This document shows positions 1 to 8,182 of a stretch of 64,000 nucleotides of DNA, piece by piece (the first letter of the stretch is position 1; every line of letters begins with the position of its first letter). The notes beneath the pieces were generated by a model, which saw nothing but the letters and a program-made list of their open reading frames with translations, did not search any database and was not told the origin of the DNA. This stretch comes from Methanobacteriales archaeon HGW-Methanobacteriales-1 (GTDB lineage: Archaea > Methanobacteriota > Methanobacteria > Methanobacteriales > Methanobacteriaceae): contig PGYO01000009.1 in assembly GCA_002839705.1 (NCBI GenBank), positions 1-64,000 of the forward strand, in the 5' to 3' direction. The position numbers and the translations under genes are program-made.

Positions 1-72
1 ACCATAACCGGAATACTCACCTACCTACACCACAAAATGAAAAACTGGACACAAAAACACATAAAAAAATAA
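1..72 (+). CDS. 3' end of an unidentified gene (partial)
   Basis: An open frame enters from the left edge and ends at TAA (70-72), giving a basic 23-residue tail that ends KHIKK. It is too short to identify. Codon use is A/C-rich compared with the genes that follow. It may be a C-terminus or a chance open stretch. Confidence 0.25.
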   Translation, partial: TITGILTYLHHKMKNWTQKHIKK

Positions 73-167
73 CAACACCCACAAACTTTACAAACCCATA
101 AAATAAAAAAATATTTTTATAGGTATTTTAGGGGAAAATTAAATTACCTAATATCATGAAATAATCA

Positions 168-1622
168 ATGGGAATGAAAATGTTGGAGAATGATTTGACT
201 ATTTTACAAATGAATGATAGCCACGCTTATTTGGATATTCATCAAGAATTATTCTGGGAAGGTGATCATGCTAAATATGAGTTAGCAGGTGGTTATGCTA
301 GAATTGCTACTATATTCAATCAAATTCGAGGGGAAAACCCCAAAACTTTAGTTTTTGATTGTGGAGATACTATTCATGGTACTTATGCAGCAGTAAAAAC
401 CAAAGGCGAAGCATTAATCCCTATTTTGAACTATTTGAACTTTGACGCCATGACTGCACACTGGGAATTTGCATATGGCCCTGAACATTTTAAAAAACTA
501 ACAAAGAAATTGAATTATCCCATGTTAGCTATTAACTGCTATCATGAGTCAAATAATGAGCTTTTTTTTGAACCATGGATTATTAAAGAGATTGGGAAGC
601 TTAAGATAGGTATAATAGGCATAGCGGCCACTATAGTTGACAAAGTTATGCCTGCATCCTTTAGTAAAGGAATTTACTTTACATTAGGTAACGAAGAATT
701 ACCATATTATATTAATAAACTGCGAAATGAAGAAAAAGTTGATTTAATTGTAGTTGTCTCACATTTGGGTTTTCCTCAGGAAATGAAGTTAGCCCATGAA
801 GTTGAAGGTATAGATGTATTGTTAAGTGCACATACGCATAACCGACTTTATAAACCAGTACTTGTTAATAACACCATCTTAATTCAATCTGGATGTCATG
901 GTTCATTTGTTGGAATGTTAAATCTTAATATAAGTAGAGGAAAGGTGGTTAATTTCCAACACAAACTTATCACCGTATCTGAAGATATTAAACCTGATTC
1001 TGTGGTTGAAAACATGGTAAATCTCATTTTAAAACCATATAAAGATGAATTAAATCAAGTCGTAGGTTATACTGATACTGGACTTAATCGTAATACTGTA
1101 CTGGAATCTACCATGGATAATTTTCTTTTAAAAAGTCTTTTATCCGAGACAGGTGCTCAAATAGCATTTTCTAATGGTTGGAGATATGGTGCACCTGTTC
1201 CCCCCGGAAAAATAACTTTAAATGATCTTCATAATATTATTCCGACCAATCCTCCGGTTTCAACTGTAGAATTGACAGGTAAAGAAATTTGGATGATGTT
1301 GGAAGAGAATTTGGAACATTTATTTGCAAGAGATCCTTATAATCAGATGGGAGGTTATTTAAAGAGGTGTATGGGTTTAAATTTGTATTTTAAAGTGGAA
1401 AATCCCCATGGTCAACGTATACAAGAACTATATATAGCTGGAAAAAAACTGAATATGGATCAAACATATAGGGCAGCTTATGTTACCAGTCAGGGTGTTC
1501 CTTCGAATTATGGTAAAAAAAGAGATCAACTAGATGTTACTGCAGTAGAAGCGTTGTTAAATTACCTATCTCGAAATCAACCCTTAAAAGCTGAGCTTCA
1601 AGGTACAGTTATAACAATTTGA
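168..1622 (+). CDS. Metallophosphatase of the 5'-nucleotidase/SoxB family
   Basis: A calcineurin-like phosphoesterase domain (about residues 8-240) is followed by a 5'-nucleotidase C-terminal domain (about 300-480). Visible metal and catalytic motifs are NDSHAY (the D-x-H block), DCGDTIHG, SHLGF and SAHTHNR. The block that is GNHE in most nucleotidases reads AHWEFAYG, which resembles the GHWEFTYG block of SoxB-type proteins. The C-terminal substrate-binding block is FSNGWRYG. There is no signal peptide, so the enzyme should be cytoplasmic, unlike bacterial UshA. ATG 174 or ATG 180 could also be the start; no clear ribosome-binding site decides it. The substrate could be a nucleotide or another phosphoester. 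No sox genes are nearby, so thiosulfate oxidation is unlikely. Confidence 0.85.
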   Translation: MGMKMLENDLTILQMNDSHAYLDIHQELFWEGDHAKYELAGGYARIATIFNQIRGENPKTLVFDCGDTIHGTYAAVKTKGEALIPILNYLNFDAMTAHWEFAYGPEHFKKLTKKLNYPMLAINCYHESNNELFFEPWIIKEIGKLKIGIIGIAATIVDKVMPASFSKGIYFTLGNEELPYYINKLRNEEKVDLIVVVSHLGFPQEMKLAHEVEGIDVLLSAHTHNRLYKPVLVNNTILIQSGCHGSFVGMLNLNISRGKVVNFQHKLITVSEDIKPDSVVENMVNLILKPYKDELNQVVGYTDTGLNRNTVLESTMDNFLLKSLLSETGAQIAFSNGWRYGAPVPPGKITLNDLHNIIPTNPPVSTVELTGKEIWMMLEENLEHLFARDPYNQMGGYLKRCMGLNLYFKVENPHGQRIQELYIAGKKLNMDQTYRAAYVTSQGVPSNYGKKRDQLDVTAVEALLNYLSRNQPLKAELQGTVITI

Positions 1623-1925
1623 AAATGAAATTTTCATACAAATATATTATTTAAAATTTTTTTCTTTATAAATTCAAGTAATCCCATAATTCAATTAATT
1701 TCTTAATTTTAACCACAATAAACGAAATTCAAATAGGGTCATTCAATTATTTTTTTTAATTTATTTCTAACTATAAAATATTAAACATATTTTTTTTCAT
1801 TTTAGTAATTAATTGTATATATTTAAACCTTTTTATTTTAATTTTATACTAACAGTTAAATAGTAAATATAATAATCTATAAACTATGTCTTTATGTACA
1901 TGTTTAATATTTACGGAGTGATAGT
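1623..1925. other. AT-rich intergenic region
   Basis: Contains long T-rich runs after the phosphatase stop and a TATA-like stretch (about 1811-1826) that may serve the downstream membrane-protein gene. No other gene or repeat is visible. Confidence 0.5.
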
Positions 1926-2249
1926 TTGACAGATAATGTAAAAGAAACATCAAGAACAATGGAACTGGTGCTGGGAATTATCGGGGGAATATTCGGTCTG
2001 CTGGGTGGGGTATTTGCTGTTTTATTTGGCAGTTTGGCCTCAAGTGATGTGGTATTATTGGGAATAAGTGCGATTCTGGCCTCGATTGTGGGAATTGTAG
2101 GTTCTATATATGTTACCCGGAATTCAAAGATAGGGGGAATCATCTTATTTGTAAGTGCTGTCTGGTTACTGGTTAGTATTTCCCTCTTTGGAGTAATGGG
2201 GACCATATTTTTAGGTATCGCCGGATTACTGGCTCTTTTAAGAAAATAA
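1926..2249 (+). CDS. Small membrane protein, DUF4064-like
   Basis: A 107-residue protein with about three hydrophobic helices (about 13-36, 43-64, 72-104), glycine-rich and with very little soluble sequence. It starts with TTG, supported by GGAGTGAT just upstream. The GIIGGIFGLLGG opening and the overall helix pattern resemble DUF4064-type membrane proteins common in Methanobacteriales. It lies 28 bases before the start of a lipoprotein gene on the same strand and is probably cotranscribed. The function is unknown; the family assignment is by pattern only. Confidence 0.7.
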   Translation: MTDNVKETSRTMELVLGIIGGIFGLLGGVFAVLFGSLASSDVVLLGISAILASIVGIVGSIYVTRNSKIGGIILFVSAVWLLVSISLFGVMGTIFLGIAGLLALLRK

Positions 2250-2277
2250 TTATAATTTGAAATATTGGAGGTTAAAA

Positions 2278-2718
2278 ATGAAAAATAAATTAGTTATAGG
2301 TGTAGTTGTGCTTTTAATAATGGGAATTGTGGCCATTAGTGGCTGTACTGATAGTGGTAGCTCAAGTAATGGAACATCTGCTTCTAGTGATGCTGCTTCT
2401 TTGAATGTTAGTAATTTGAAAGTTGTATCTGAAGGATATGGTATGTACAAAGTTAAGGCCACCGTCATTCCAGATAAAGACTACGATTATCTGGAGATGG
2501 TTTTAATTTGGTACGATGCTAGTGGTGCAGTAATTGATAAAAATCCTTTAGCATGGAACATTAATGATGTTACCTCAGGTCAAACCTTAAAAGTAACTGG
2601 AAATGGTATACTAACTGGTGATGAAAAACCTGCTAAAGTAGATGTTTTATTCTTTGATAGTGTATTCTCTGGCAGTGACGTGTCTGGTGCCATATATAAA
2701 AAGACTATTGAAGTTTAA
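2278..2718 (+). CDS. Membrane-anchored lipoprotein with an FxLyD-like domain
   Basis: A 146-residue protein. The N-terminus is a lipoprotein signal: MKNK, a hydrophobic core, then the lipobox AISGC, followed by a Ser/Gly/Ala-rich linker. The C-terminal 100 residues resemble a small beta-sandwich of the FxLyD kind (a VSNLKVVSEGYGMYKVKATV strand, then an LxYDASGAVI-like stretch). The true start is ATG 2278, placed 6 bases after GGAGG; a TTG 21 bases upstream lies before the ribosome-binding site. It is probably anchored to the outer face of the membrane. It follows the small membrane protein and may work with it. Ligand and role are unknown. Confidence 0.8.
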   Translation: MKNKLVIGVVVLLIMGIVAISGCTDSGSSSNGTSASSDAASLNVSNLKVVSEGYGMYKVKATVIPDKDYDYLEMVLIWYDASGAVIDKNPLAWNINDVTSGQTLKVTGNGILTGDEKPAKVDVLFFDSVFSGSDVSGAIYKKTIEV

Positions 2719-2765
2719 TTTAGTTAATAAGAGCTAAATTATTATTTTTATTTTATTTTTTTAGA
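2716..2765 (+). terminator. Hairpin plus T-run after the lipoprotein gene
   Basis: TAATTTAG (2716-2723) pairs with CTAAATTA (2734-2741) and is followed by T-rich sequence. The stem begins inside the lipoprotein stop codon. Confidence 0.5.
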
Positions 2766-2897
2766 AATTGTAGGCTTTTAAAAAAGATATTTATTTAGAT
2801 TGTTGAAAAATCAGTATTTAAAATATTTAATAATTTTATTAAAAATAAACATGTATATTGGAATCATTTCCTATTTTAATCCCAATATTAAAAAAAT

Positions 2898-3092
2898 TCA
2901 TCGTTTTTTCTCACAATCAAAGCAGTATTCACTATCGCTATTAGTTTTGAAAACTTTACCACAGCCTTTGCATACAATTTCTCTCAAGTTACTTTCTTTT
3001 TCAACTATATCCAGAGAGCAAGAACATTTCCATCCCATTTTACCCTTTAATTCCTGTTCAAATGCCTTATCTTCATCTGTCTGTTTAACCAT
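2898..3092 (-). CDS. Small zinc-ribbon protein
   Basis: A 64-residue protein with an acidic/basic N-terminal half containing CSC (near residue 23) and a C-terminal zinc ribbon with two Cys pairs, CKGC and CFDC. It is the last gene of a minus-strand run with the cupin (24 bases upstream) and the Fe-S membrane protein. Such ribbons often bind zinc or nucleic acid. No specific function is recognised. Confidence 0.7.
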   Translation of the reverse strand: MVKQTDEDKAFEQELKGKMGWKCSCSLDIVEKESNLREIVCKGCGKVFKTNSDSEYCFDCEKKR

Positions 3093-3116
3093 ACTTAAAT
3101 CACCACCAAACTATTT

Positions 3117-3455
3117 TTACAGAATTCTGGTAGATTTAACCGGTCTTGGAACTTTCACGATCAGAATTCGAAGGTCTTCATTCCCCTCATTTCTCCAGAG
3201 ATGGGGTATTTTGGCAGGGCTGTCAATAAGTGAATCTTTCCCTACCATTTCTTTTTCATCCCCAATTTCAATGATGCCTTCACCCTCCAGAACATAGAAA
3301 AACACGTCCACTGGAGTTACATGTTTTTTTAAGAATTCACCGGGTTTTATTATCATGTGGACGGCAACTGCATTTTCAGTATCGTATATTTTACGTGCAT
3401 CTACTCCGTGGGGATTAGGAGCGGATTTGATCTCTTTCCAGTTTACTATCTTCAT
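3117..3455 (-). CDS. Cupin-domain protein
   Basis: A single small cupin barrel (112 residues). The first metal-binding motif region has HMIIKPGEFLKKHVTP; the second is represented by KIPHLWRNEG, with a glycine-rich turn YVLEGEGIIEIGDE between. The start is ATG 3455, preceded by AGGTGAT; the GTG nine bases earlier lies inside that ribosome-binding site. The gene begins 5 bases after the stop of the Fe-S membrane protein, so the two are cotranscribed and translationally linked. Cupins of this kind bind a metal and often a small ligand; the ligand here is unknown. Confidence 0.8.
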   Translation of the reverse strand: MKIVNWKEIKSAPNPHGVDARKIYDTENAVAVHMIIKPGEFLKKHVTPVDVFFYVLEGEGIIEIGDEKEMVGKDSLIDSPAKIPHLWRNEGNEDLRILIVKVPRPVKSTRIL

Positions 3456-3460
3456 CAATA

Positions 3461-4231
3461 TCACCTTCTACTTTTTTTAATATTATGTTCTTTATCTAAT
3501 GAATAATTTATTACATCCCTGGGACATGCCTCTGCACATTCGCCACATAGTATACAATTAGCATTTTCCATGGAATTTGCAAGGACCATCTGGCTGACTT
3601 CGATCCCCATGGGACATGCTTTATTACAGATATCGCATTTTGAACAGTTTTTCTGATTAGAAGTTAAATTTAATCTCTGTATTTTTAGTTTATTTCCTAA
3701 TTTAGCCCCTATGGTTAAAAAAACTCCTTGTGGACATAAATAACGGCAAAAGGCCCGGCTTCCAAACATCAGGGATAGGGTTCCTATAATAATAATGGAT
3801 AATGGTATTAGAACTGCCAATTGCAGTCCACCAGCACCCCGTAAGTTAGAGGCACCCGGTGATGTGAATAAATCCAGTCCCTGGATTTTACCCAGATTCA
3901 AAATGGAATAAGCGGCTACGGTGAGGAAAGCTAGGAAAATAAAATATCTCATATAATCGGCTTTCCTTTTACTGGCTTTTTTATTTAAAACTTTATCCCC
4001 ACATATCTCTTGCAGTGCTCCATATGGGCAGGTGTAACCGCAAGAGGCAGCTCTTCCCAGAAAAAAGGATGAAATGAACCATACTGCGAAAACAATTGCA
4101 CTTAATGTTATCATTCCATTTAAAACTCCCACTGCCATAATCACCGGTGAATAAATTATAAATAAAACTGGCAGCAGCAATACTAAAATAACCAATAAAT
4201 ACGTTCTTTTGCTTAATTTCTGAATCTTCAT
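3461..4231 (-). CDS. NapH-like membrane 4Fe-4S ferredoxin protein
   Basis: A 256-residue membrane protein with about four helices (about 10-30, 38-58, 92-112, 135-157), two membrane-proximal Cys motifs, CGYTCPYG and CRYLCPQG, and a C-terminal two-cluster ferredoxin domain (CSKCDICNKACP and CILCGECAEACP). This is the NapH/CcoG-type layout: electrons are passed across or along the membrane by Fe-S clusters. It heads a minus-strand operon with the cupin and zinc-ribbon genes. GGGAG lies just upstream of the ATG. The electron donor and acceptor are not evident. The operon faces a TrmB-type regulator with a palindrome in the shared promoter region. Confidence 0.88.
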   Translation of the reverse strand: MKIQKLSKRTYLLVILVLLLPVLFIIYSPVIMAVGVLNGMITLSAIVFAVWFISSFFLGRAASCGYTCPYGALQEICGDKVLNKKASKRKADYMRYFIFLAFLTVAAYSILNLGKIQGLDLFTSPGASNLRGAGGLQLAVLIPLSIIIIGTLSLMFGSRAFCRYLCPQGVFLTIGAKLGNKLKIQRLNLTSNQKNCSKCDICNKACPMGIEVSQMVLANSMENANCILCGECAEACPRDVINYSLDKEHNIKKSRR

Positions 4232-4259
4232 TTTAATGCTCCCTATTTTGATAGCATAC

Positions 4260-4274
4260 GAATTAGACTAATTC
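4260..4274. promoter_or_regulatory. 15-bp perfect palindrome, candidate operator
   Basis: GAATTAG-A-CTAATTC sits 29 bases before the NapH-like gene start, near the expected transcription start of that operon, in the region shared with the divergent TrmB gene. It is a candidate site for that regulator; this is inference. Confidence 0.45.
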
Positions 4275-4412
4275 TAAATTTTTATTATTCCTAAAATAAA
4301 TCTCTAAATTGGATTTGGATTAATATTGTCTAGTATGGGGGTGGACTGCACAACATTTATATCTTTTGTCACTAAAACAGTATAAAGTGAGAAAGTAAAG
4401 GAGGGAGTTTAA

Positions 4413-5216
4413 ATTCCAATAAAACAATCCACACTAAATGCTCTTAAAATTATGGGACTTACTGATTACGAATCCAAAGTATACCTATCTCTGGCATCCT
4501 TAATATCTGCAGATGCATTTGAAATAAGCGATAATTCGGGAGTACCCCGGTCAAGAACCTACGATGTCCTGAAAAATCTTCATAAAAAAGGTTTTGTTGA
4601 TATAACCAGAGGTAAACCTCTTAAATATAGTATTGTACCTCCACAAGATGTTTTTGAAAAATCGAGAAAGAGTATAAATGATCAGCTGGATGAGGGTGAA
4701 TCAGAACTAAAAACTATCTATGAAAACCAGATCCCCAAATCCCAAGCGCCAATCTGGTTGATCTATGGAACAGATAAAATCGTGAAAAAGGAGATGGAGA
4801 TTATATCCCGGTCCCGCGACTCCCTGCACATTGCTGCGGGGTTGATGTTTCAGGATGAAATTCCAAAATTAAATGAAAGCTTACATAAAGCCTTAAAAAG
4901 AGGAGTGCAGACCAGAATTATATCCGCACCTTCTAGCATTACAGATGGTGAAAAAATTGATATATCTAAGGGTTTAAGTGAGTTGGATTGTGAAATTAAA
5001 ACCTTCCAGATACCTTACATCAAGGTTATCATAAGGGACAAGAAAGAAATGCTATTGGTATTTTCCAGATTCTCAGAAGGAAGTGTTATTTCACAAACAG
5101 CCATCGGGGTCTGGAACCAATACACGGAATTTGTAGAAACCATAACTGAATTATATAATTTGGTATGGACCATGGATCTCTTAAACATGGCTATCCCTGA
5201 TAATAATGCATTATAA
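4413..5216 (+). CDS. TrmB-family transcriptional regulator, probable ATT start
   Basis: The N-terminal winged helix is typical of TrmB (ALKIMGLTDYESKVYLSLASL, recognition region SGVPRSRTYDVLKNLHKKGFV), followed by a short coiled coil (about 75-100) and a C-terminal effector-binding domain without the long sugar-binding extension. The first ATG is at 4452, but the frame is open upstream to a TAA at 4410-4412. The only good ribosome-binding site (GGAGGGAG, 4400-4407) is spaced for an ATT at 4413. The extra residues IPIKQSTLNALKI complete the usual TrmB helix 1. It is divergent from the NapH-like operon, which it may control. The effector is unknown. Confidence 0.85.
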   Translation: MPIKQSTLNALKIMGLTDYESKVYLSLASLISADAFEISDNSGVPRSRTYDVLKNLHKKGFVDITRGKPLKYSIVPPQDVFEKSRKSINDQLDEGESELKTIYENQIPKSQAPIWLIYGTDKIVKKEMEIISRSRDSLHIAAGLMFQDEIPKLNESLHKALKRGVQTRIISAPSSITDGEKIDISKGLSELDCEIKTFQIPYIKVIIRDKKEMLLVFSRFSEGSVISQTAIGVWNQYTEFVETITELYNLVWTMDLLNMAIPDNNAL

Positions 5217-5459
5217 ATAAAAAAGAATTAATTTATTTCTAGAATAAATTCAAAATATGGGTTTCTACTATAATTAAAAGAAAAATGCTTATTGATTATA
5301 TGAATTAACTCTTTTATCTTTATTCTACAAATTAATTAAAGAAAATTTATTCAAATTATTCTTATCTTCTTTAAATTCAATATAAATCAAAAATCTTAAA
5401 TTAATGATTTATTAAATATATAATATTGGTTAATATCTTTTATTCATGGTGACTAAATC

Positions 5460-5630
5460 ATGGTTATTGTGGAGAAGATTATTGGGGATGGAAAAATCAC
5501 TAATAGGGATATTAGGGAGCTTTTTGGAATCTCTGATACTTCGGCAATGAATGAAATTTCTAAATTAATGGATTTAGGCGTAATTGAGAGAAAAGGAAAG
5601 GGCAGAAGTACTCATTATGTATTAATTTGA
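5460..5630 (+). pseudogene. Remnant of an AlbA_2-type regulator (C-terminal winged helix)
   Basis: A 56-residue frame with a complete winged helix: GKITNRDIRELFGISDTSAM, NEISKLMDLGVIERKGKGRS, THYVL. This sequence is typical of the extreme C-terminus of long AlbA_2/HATPase-type putative regulators (RecG-like annotation). The rest of such a protein (several hundred residues) is absent upstream, where only AT-rich non-coding sequence is seen. It may be a decayed copy or may survive as a tiny DNA-binding protein. A tandem repeat begins 10 bases after the stop. Confidence 0.55.
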
Positions 5631-5640
5631 ATTCCTAATT

Positions 5641-5688
5641 AGGTTGCTGATTAGGTTGCTGATTAGGTTGCTGATTAGGTTGCTGATT
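5641..5688. repeat. Four perfect tandem copies of a 12-bp unit
   Basis: The unit AGGTTGCTGATT is repeated exactly four times, with partial matches on each side (CTAATT before, GGTTAATG after). It lies just after the winged-helix remnant and before the oxidoreductase promoter. Confidence 0.95.
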
Positions 5689-5807
5689 GGTTAATGTTTA
5701 GGTTTGCGATTTTGATAATGAGATTGGCGCGAGGTTTTTATGACTTGTAGGGGCTTAATGAGATTAAAATTATTGATAATTTTTCAATCAAAAAGGGAAG
5801 TAGAGAA

Positions 5808-6782
5808 ATGAAAGCCGTTTTGTGCACAAAATACGGATCACCAGATGTTCTTCAGCTGGAAGAAGTAGAAAAACCTACTCCAAAAGACAATGAATTATTG
5901 ATAAGGATACACGCATCATCAGTAACTGCCGGAGACTGCGAAATTAGAAGTTTCAAAATGCCTGGCTGGCTGTGGCTGCCTGCGAGAATAGGGTTTGGCA
6001 TCAGAGGGCCAAGAAACAAAATACTAGGTCAAGAGCTAGCTGGAGAAATTGAATCTGTAGGTAAAGATGTAAAACGATTTAGGAAAGGTGATCAAGTTTT
6101 TGGACGCACCGGTTTTGGGTTTGGTGCTCATGCTGAGTACATATGTCTGTCTGAAGATGGAGTATTAACAACGAAACCATCCAATATGACCCATGAAGAA
6201 GCCGCTGCTGTCCCTTTTGGGGGCCTTGATGCACTGCATTTTATTAGAAAAGGAAATATCCAGAACGGACAAAAAGTTCTGATTAATGGAGCTTCTGGTA
6301 GTATTGGTACTTTTGCAGTACAGATTGCCAAATACTTGGGGGCTGAAGTTACTGGAGTATGTAGCACCAGTAATCTGGACATGGTACATTCAATTGGGGC
6401 AGAACATGTTATTGATTACACTAAAGAGGATTTTACTAAAAAAAGCCAGATATATGATGTTATTTTTGATGTGGTAGGCAAGAGTTCGTTTTCCAATAGT
6501 TTAAGATCACTGAAGCAAAATGGACTCTATATTTTAGCTAACCCGGGTCTGCTGCAAATGGTTCGAGGTCCCTTGAATTCCACAAGAAGCAACAAAAAAG
6601 TGATAATAGGAGCAGCAAGTCCTAAAACTGAAGATTTAATATTCCTAAAAGAATTAATTGAGGATAAAAAAAAGATAAAAACGGCCATAGATCGATGTTA
6701 TCCATTAGAACAGATTGTTGAAGCTCACCGATATGTTGAAAATGGACACAAGAAGGGGAATGTGGTCATAACAATGACATAA
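5808..6782 (+). CDS. Medium-chain dehydrogenase, quinone-oxidoreductase type
   Basis: A 324-residue MDR protein: a GroES-like N-terminal domain ([44 protein letters not shown]) and a Rossmann domain with the NAD(P)H motif [26 protein letters not shown]. It lacks the zinc-ligand cysteines of alcohol dehydrogenases, so it is probably a zinc-independent NAD(P)H:quinone or enone reductase. AGGGAAG lies upstream of the ATG. It stands alone, after the tandem repeat. The substrate is unknown. Confidence 0.85.
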   Translation: MKAVLCTKYGSPDVLQLEEVEKPTPKDNELLIRIHASSVTAGDCEIRSFKMPGWLWLPARIGFGIRGPRNKILGQELAGEIESVGKDVKRFRKGDQVFGRTGFGFGAHAEYICLSEDGVLTTKPSNMTHEEAAAVPFGGLDALHFIRKGNIQNGQKVLINGASGSIGTFAVQIAKYLGAEVTGVCSTSNLDMVHSIGAEHVIDYTKEDFTKKSQIYDVIFDVVGKSSFSNSLRSLKQNGLYILANPGLLQMVRGPLNSTRSNKKVIIGAASPKTEDLIFLKELIEDKKKIKTAIDRCYPLEQIVEAHRYVENGHKKGNVVITMT

Positions 6783-6935
6783 TATGATAGAAATGAAAAG
6801 GAATTAAATGAGTCAAGATTGTTGGTGATAATTTGAAAAAATAATAAGTAAATGAAATTATTTGGAAACTTTTTTCGGAAGTAGAAATTTAAATAGAAAA
6901 AAATCATATATAGGGTTAGATTTAGTGCAGATTTC

Positions 6936-6960
6936 ATTAAGATAACTGATTCATCTTAAT
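6936..6960. promoter_or_regulatory. Inverted repeat before the winged-helix gene
   Basis: ATTAAGAT and ATCTTAAT are perfect 8-bp arms separated by 9 bases. The repeat lies downstream of a TATA box (about 6904-6913) and 16 bases before ATG 6977, a position suited to autorepression by the encoded regulator. Confidence 0.5.
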
Positions 6961-6976
6961 ATTATTAGTGGTTGTT

Positions 6977-7255
6977 ATGAAGAGAGTTTTATGGTATTTG
7001 ATTGCTGGGAGTAGAGGTGGTTCTAACAGGGCCAGGATTATTAAAGCTATTCATGATAGGCCTTACAATGTAAACCAACTTTCTATAGAACTTAATCTTG
7101 ACTATAAAACTATTAAACACCATATTAAAGTCCTGGAAGACCATGATATTGTTAATTCGGGTGAGGAAAAATATGGTGCCATGTTCTTTTTATCAAATAG
7201 AATGGAGGAAAATTACTCCATTTTCCTGGATATTTTGAGTAAAATGAAAAAATAA
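6977..7255 (+). CDS. Winged-helix (ArsR-like) transcriptional regulator
   Basis: A 92-residue single-domain regulator. The helix-turn-helix is visible as ARIIKAIHDRPYNVNQLSIE, LNLDYKTIKHHIKVLEDHDI, followed by a wing (VNSGEEKYGAMFFLS). The start is taken as ATG 6977, not GTG 6968, because MKRVLWYLIAGSRGG is the usual opening of this archaeal group. No metal-binding cysteines are present. The gene is followed after 31 bases by a membrane-protein gene, a common archaeal pairing in which the membrane partner may sense the signal. Confidence 0.82.
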   Translation: MKRVLWYLIAGSRGGSNRARIIKAIHDRPYNVNQLSIELNLDYKTIKHHIKVLEDHDIVNSGEEKYGAMFFLSNRMEENYSIFLDILSKMKK

Positions 7256-7286
7256 TTGATTTATATTAATTTAGAGGTGATTAGAA

Positions 7287-7652
7287 ATGCTGGCGGAAGG
7301 ACAGGGATATCGTGGAGGAACTGGACAAGGAACCGGGCAAGGACTTGGATCGGGAATGAGTATTGCAAACTCTCAAATTATCACCATAGACATTATAATT
7401 GGTATTGGTAATATCTGCCTGCTACTGATTTTATTATATATGTATGTAAAAAGTTACCGGGAATTCAAATCTAAATTCACTTTCGGGCTTTTGTTATTTG
7501 CATCACTCTTGCTTTTGCAAAATGTGCTTTTCACCGGATTTTTATTATCCTATCAGGGATTTAGAGGGCCAGGTATGGGTACGCCAATATTCTTCTTAAA
7601 TATCATCGAATTTTTTGCCCTAGCCATATTGATATATGTAACCCGGGAATAA
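7287..7652 (+). CDS. Small membrane protein paired with the winged-helix regulator
   Basis: A 121-residue protein. A Gly/Gln-rich N-terminal tail (about 1-28) precedes three hydrophobic helices (about 33-54, 65-86, 98-118). GAGGTGATT upstream supports the ATG. It is probably cotranscribed with the regulator 31 bases upstream. The N-terminal low-complexity tail is the only distinctive feature. The function is unknown. Confidence 0.7.
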   Translation: MLAEGQGYRGGTGQGTGQGLGSGMSIANSQIITIDIIIGIGNICLLLILLYMYVKSYREFKSKFTFGLLLFASLLLLQNVLFTGFLLSYQGFRGPGMGTPIFFLNIIEFFALAILIYVTRE

Positions 7653-7738
7653 ACTGGTAAAGATCTGGGTGAAAACTTGGAAAAATCCTATATATTATGC
7701 TGCTATACTTTAATTCACCCCTAAAAGGAGGTGAAAAA

Positions 7739-8140
7739 GTGAAGAAAGTAGCCTTAATATGTGCACTGGTTATGACGGTTAGTTTAGTACCGATTTTCGC
7801 GGTGGATCAAATTAACAATACCACCCAACAAACGGCTCAAAATCAGACCGCACTTAATAACCAGACAACTGCTCAAGAAAAGTTAAAAAACTGTACCCAA
7901 GCAAACTGTACAAAAACTGGTTCTTGTGACTGTGATGAGCAACACAAGTACCAGAATGGACAGAAAAACGGTAACTCTGTAGCTAATTTAGGTCAGCACA
8001 AGTACCAGAATGGACAGAAAAACAAAGCTAAAGTTGTGGCAGCTAAATCAACTACCCAGAAAAAGTACCAGTACGGTCTAAAAAACGTTAAAACTGGTTC
8101 TAAAAACAGTAAAAATTATCAAAACTGTCCTAACAACTAA
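7739..8140 (+). CDS. Secreted repeat protein with KYQNGQKN units
   Basis: A 133-residue protein starting at GTG 7739, placed after AAAGGAGGTG. It has a clear signal peptide (KKVALICALVMTVSLVPIFA, then VDQ), a Gln/Thr/Asn-rich segment, a short Cys cluster (CTQANCTKTGSCDCD), and three repeats: HKYQNGQKN twice and KKYQYGLKN once. The first two are encoded by an identical 27-bp DNA repeat. The mature protein is small, basic and polar, with no hydrophobic anchor, so it is probably released or held in the cell wall. It is not a family I recognise. It lies after the winged-helix/membrane pair and before a strong terminator. Confidence 0.75.
   Translation: MKKVALICALVMTVSLVPIFAVDQINNTTQQTAQNQTALNNQTTAQEKLKNCTQANCTKTGSCDCDEQHKYQNGQKNGNSVANLGQHKYQNGQKNKAKVVAAKSTTQKKYQYGLKNVKTGSKNSKNYQNCPNN
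7943..8086 (+). repeat. Intragenic 27-bp direct repeat (two exact, one degenerate)
   Basis: Bases 7943-7969 and 7997-8023 are identical; 8060-8086 is a diverged third copy. Together they encode the three KYQ-G-KN units of the secreted protein. Confidence 0.9.
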
Positions 8141-8149
8141 ATAATATTT

Positions 8150-8182
8150 AATAAGGGTTTATTCCCTTATTTCTTTTTTTTT
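8150..8182 (+). terminator. Hairpin and long T-run after the secreted protein gene
   Basis: AATAAGGG (8150-8157) pairs with CCCTTATT (8164-8171) across a 6-base loop and is followed by a run of T. It resembles an intrinsic terminator. Confidence 0.75.

Noticed and set aside
2800-3297. A 165-residue plus-strand open frame
   Set aside because: It overlaps the zinc-ribbon and cupin genes on the minus strand, which have clear domain motifs and ribosome-binding sites.
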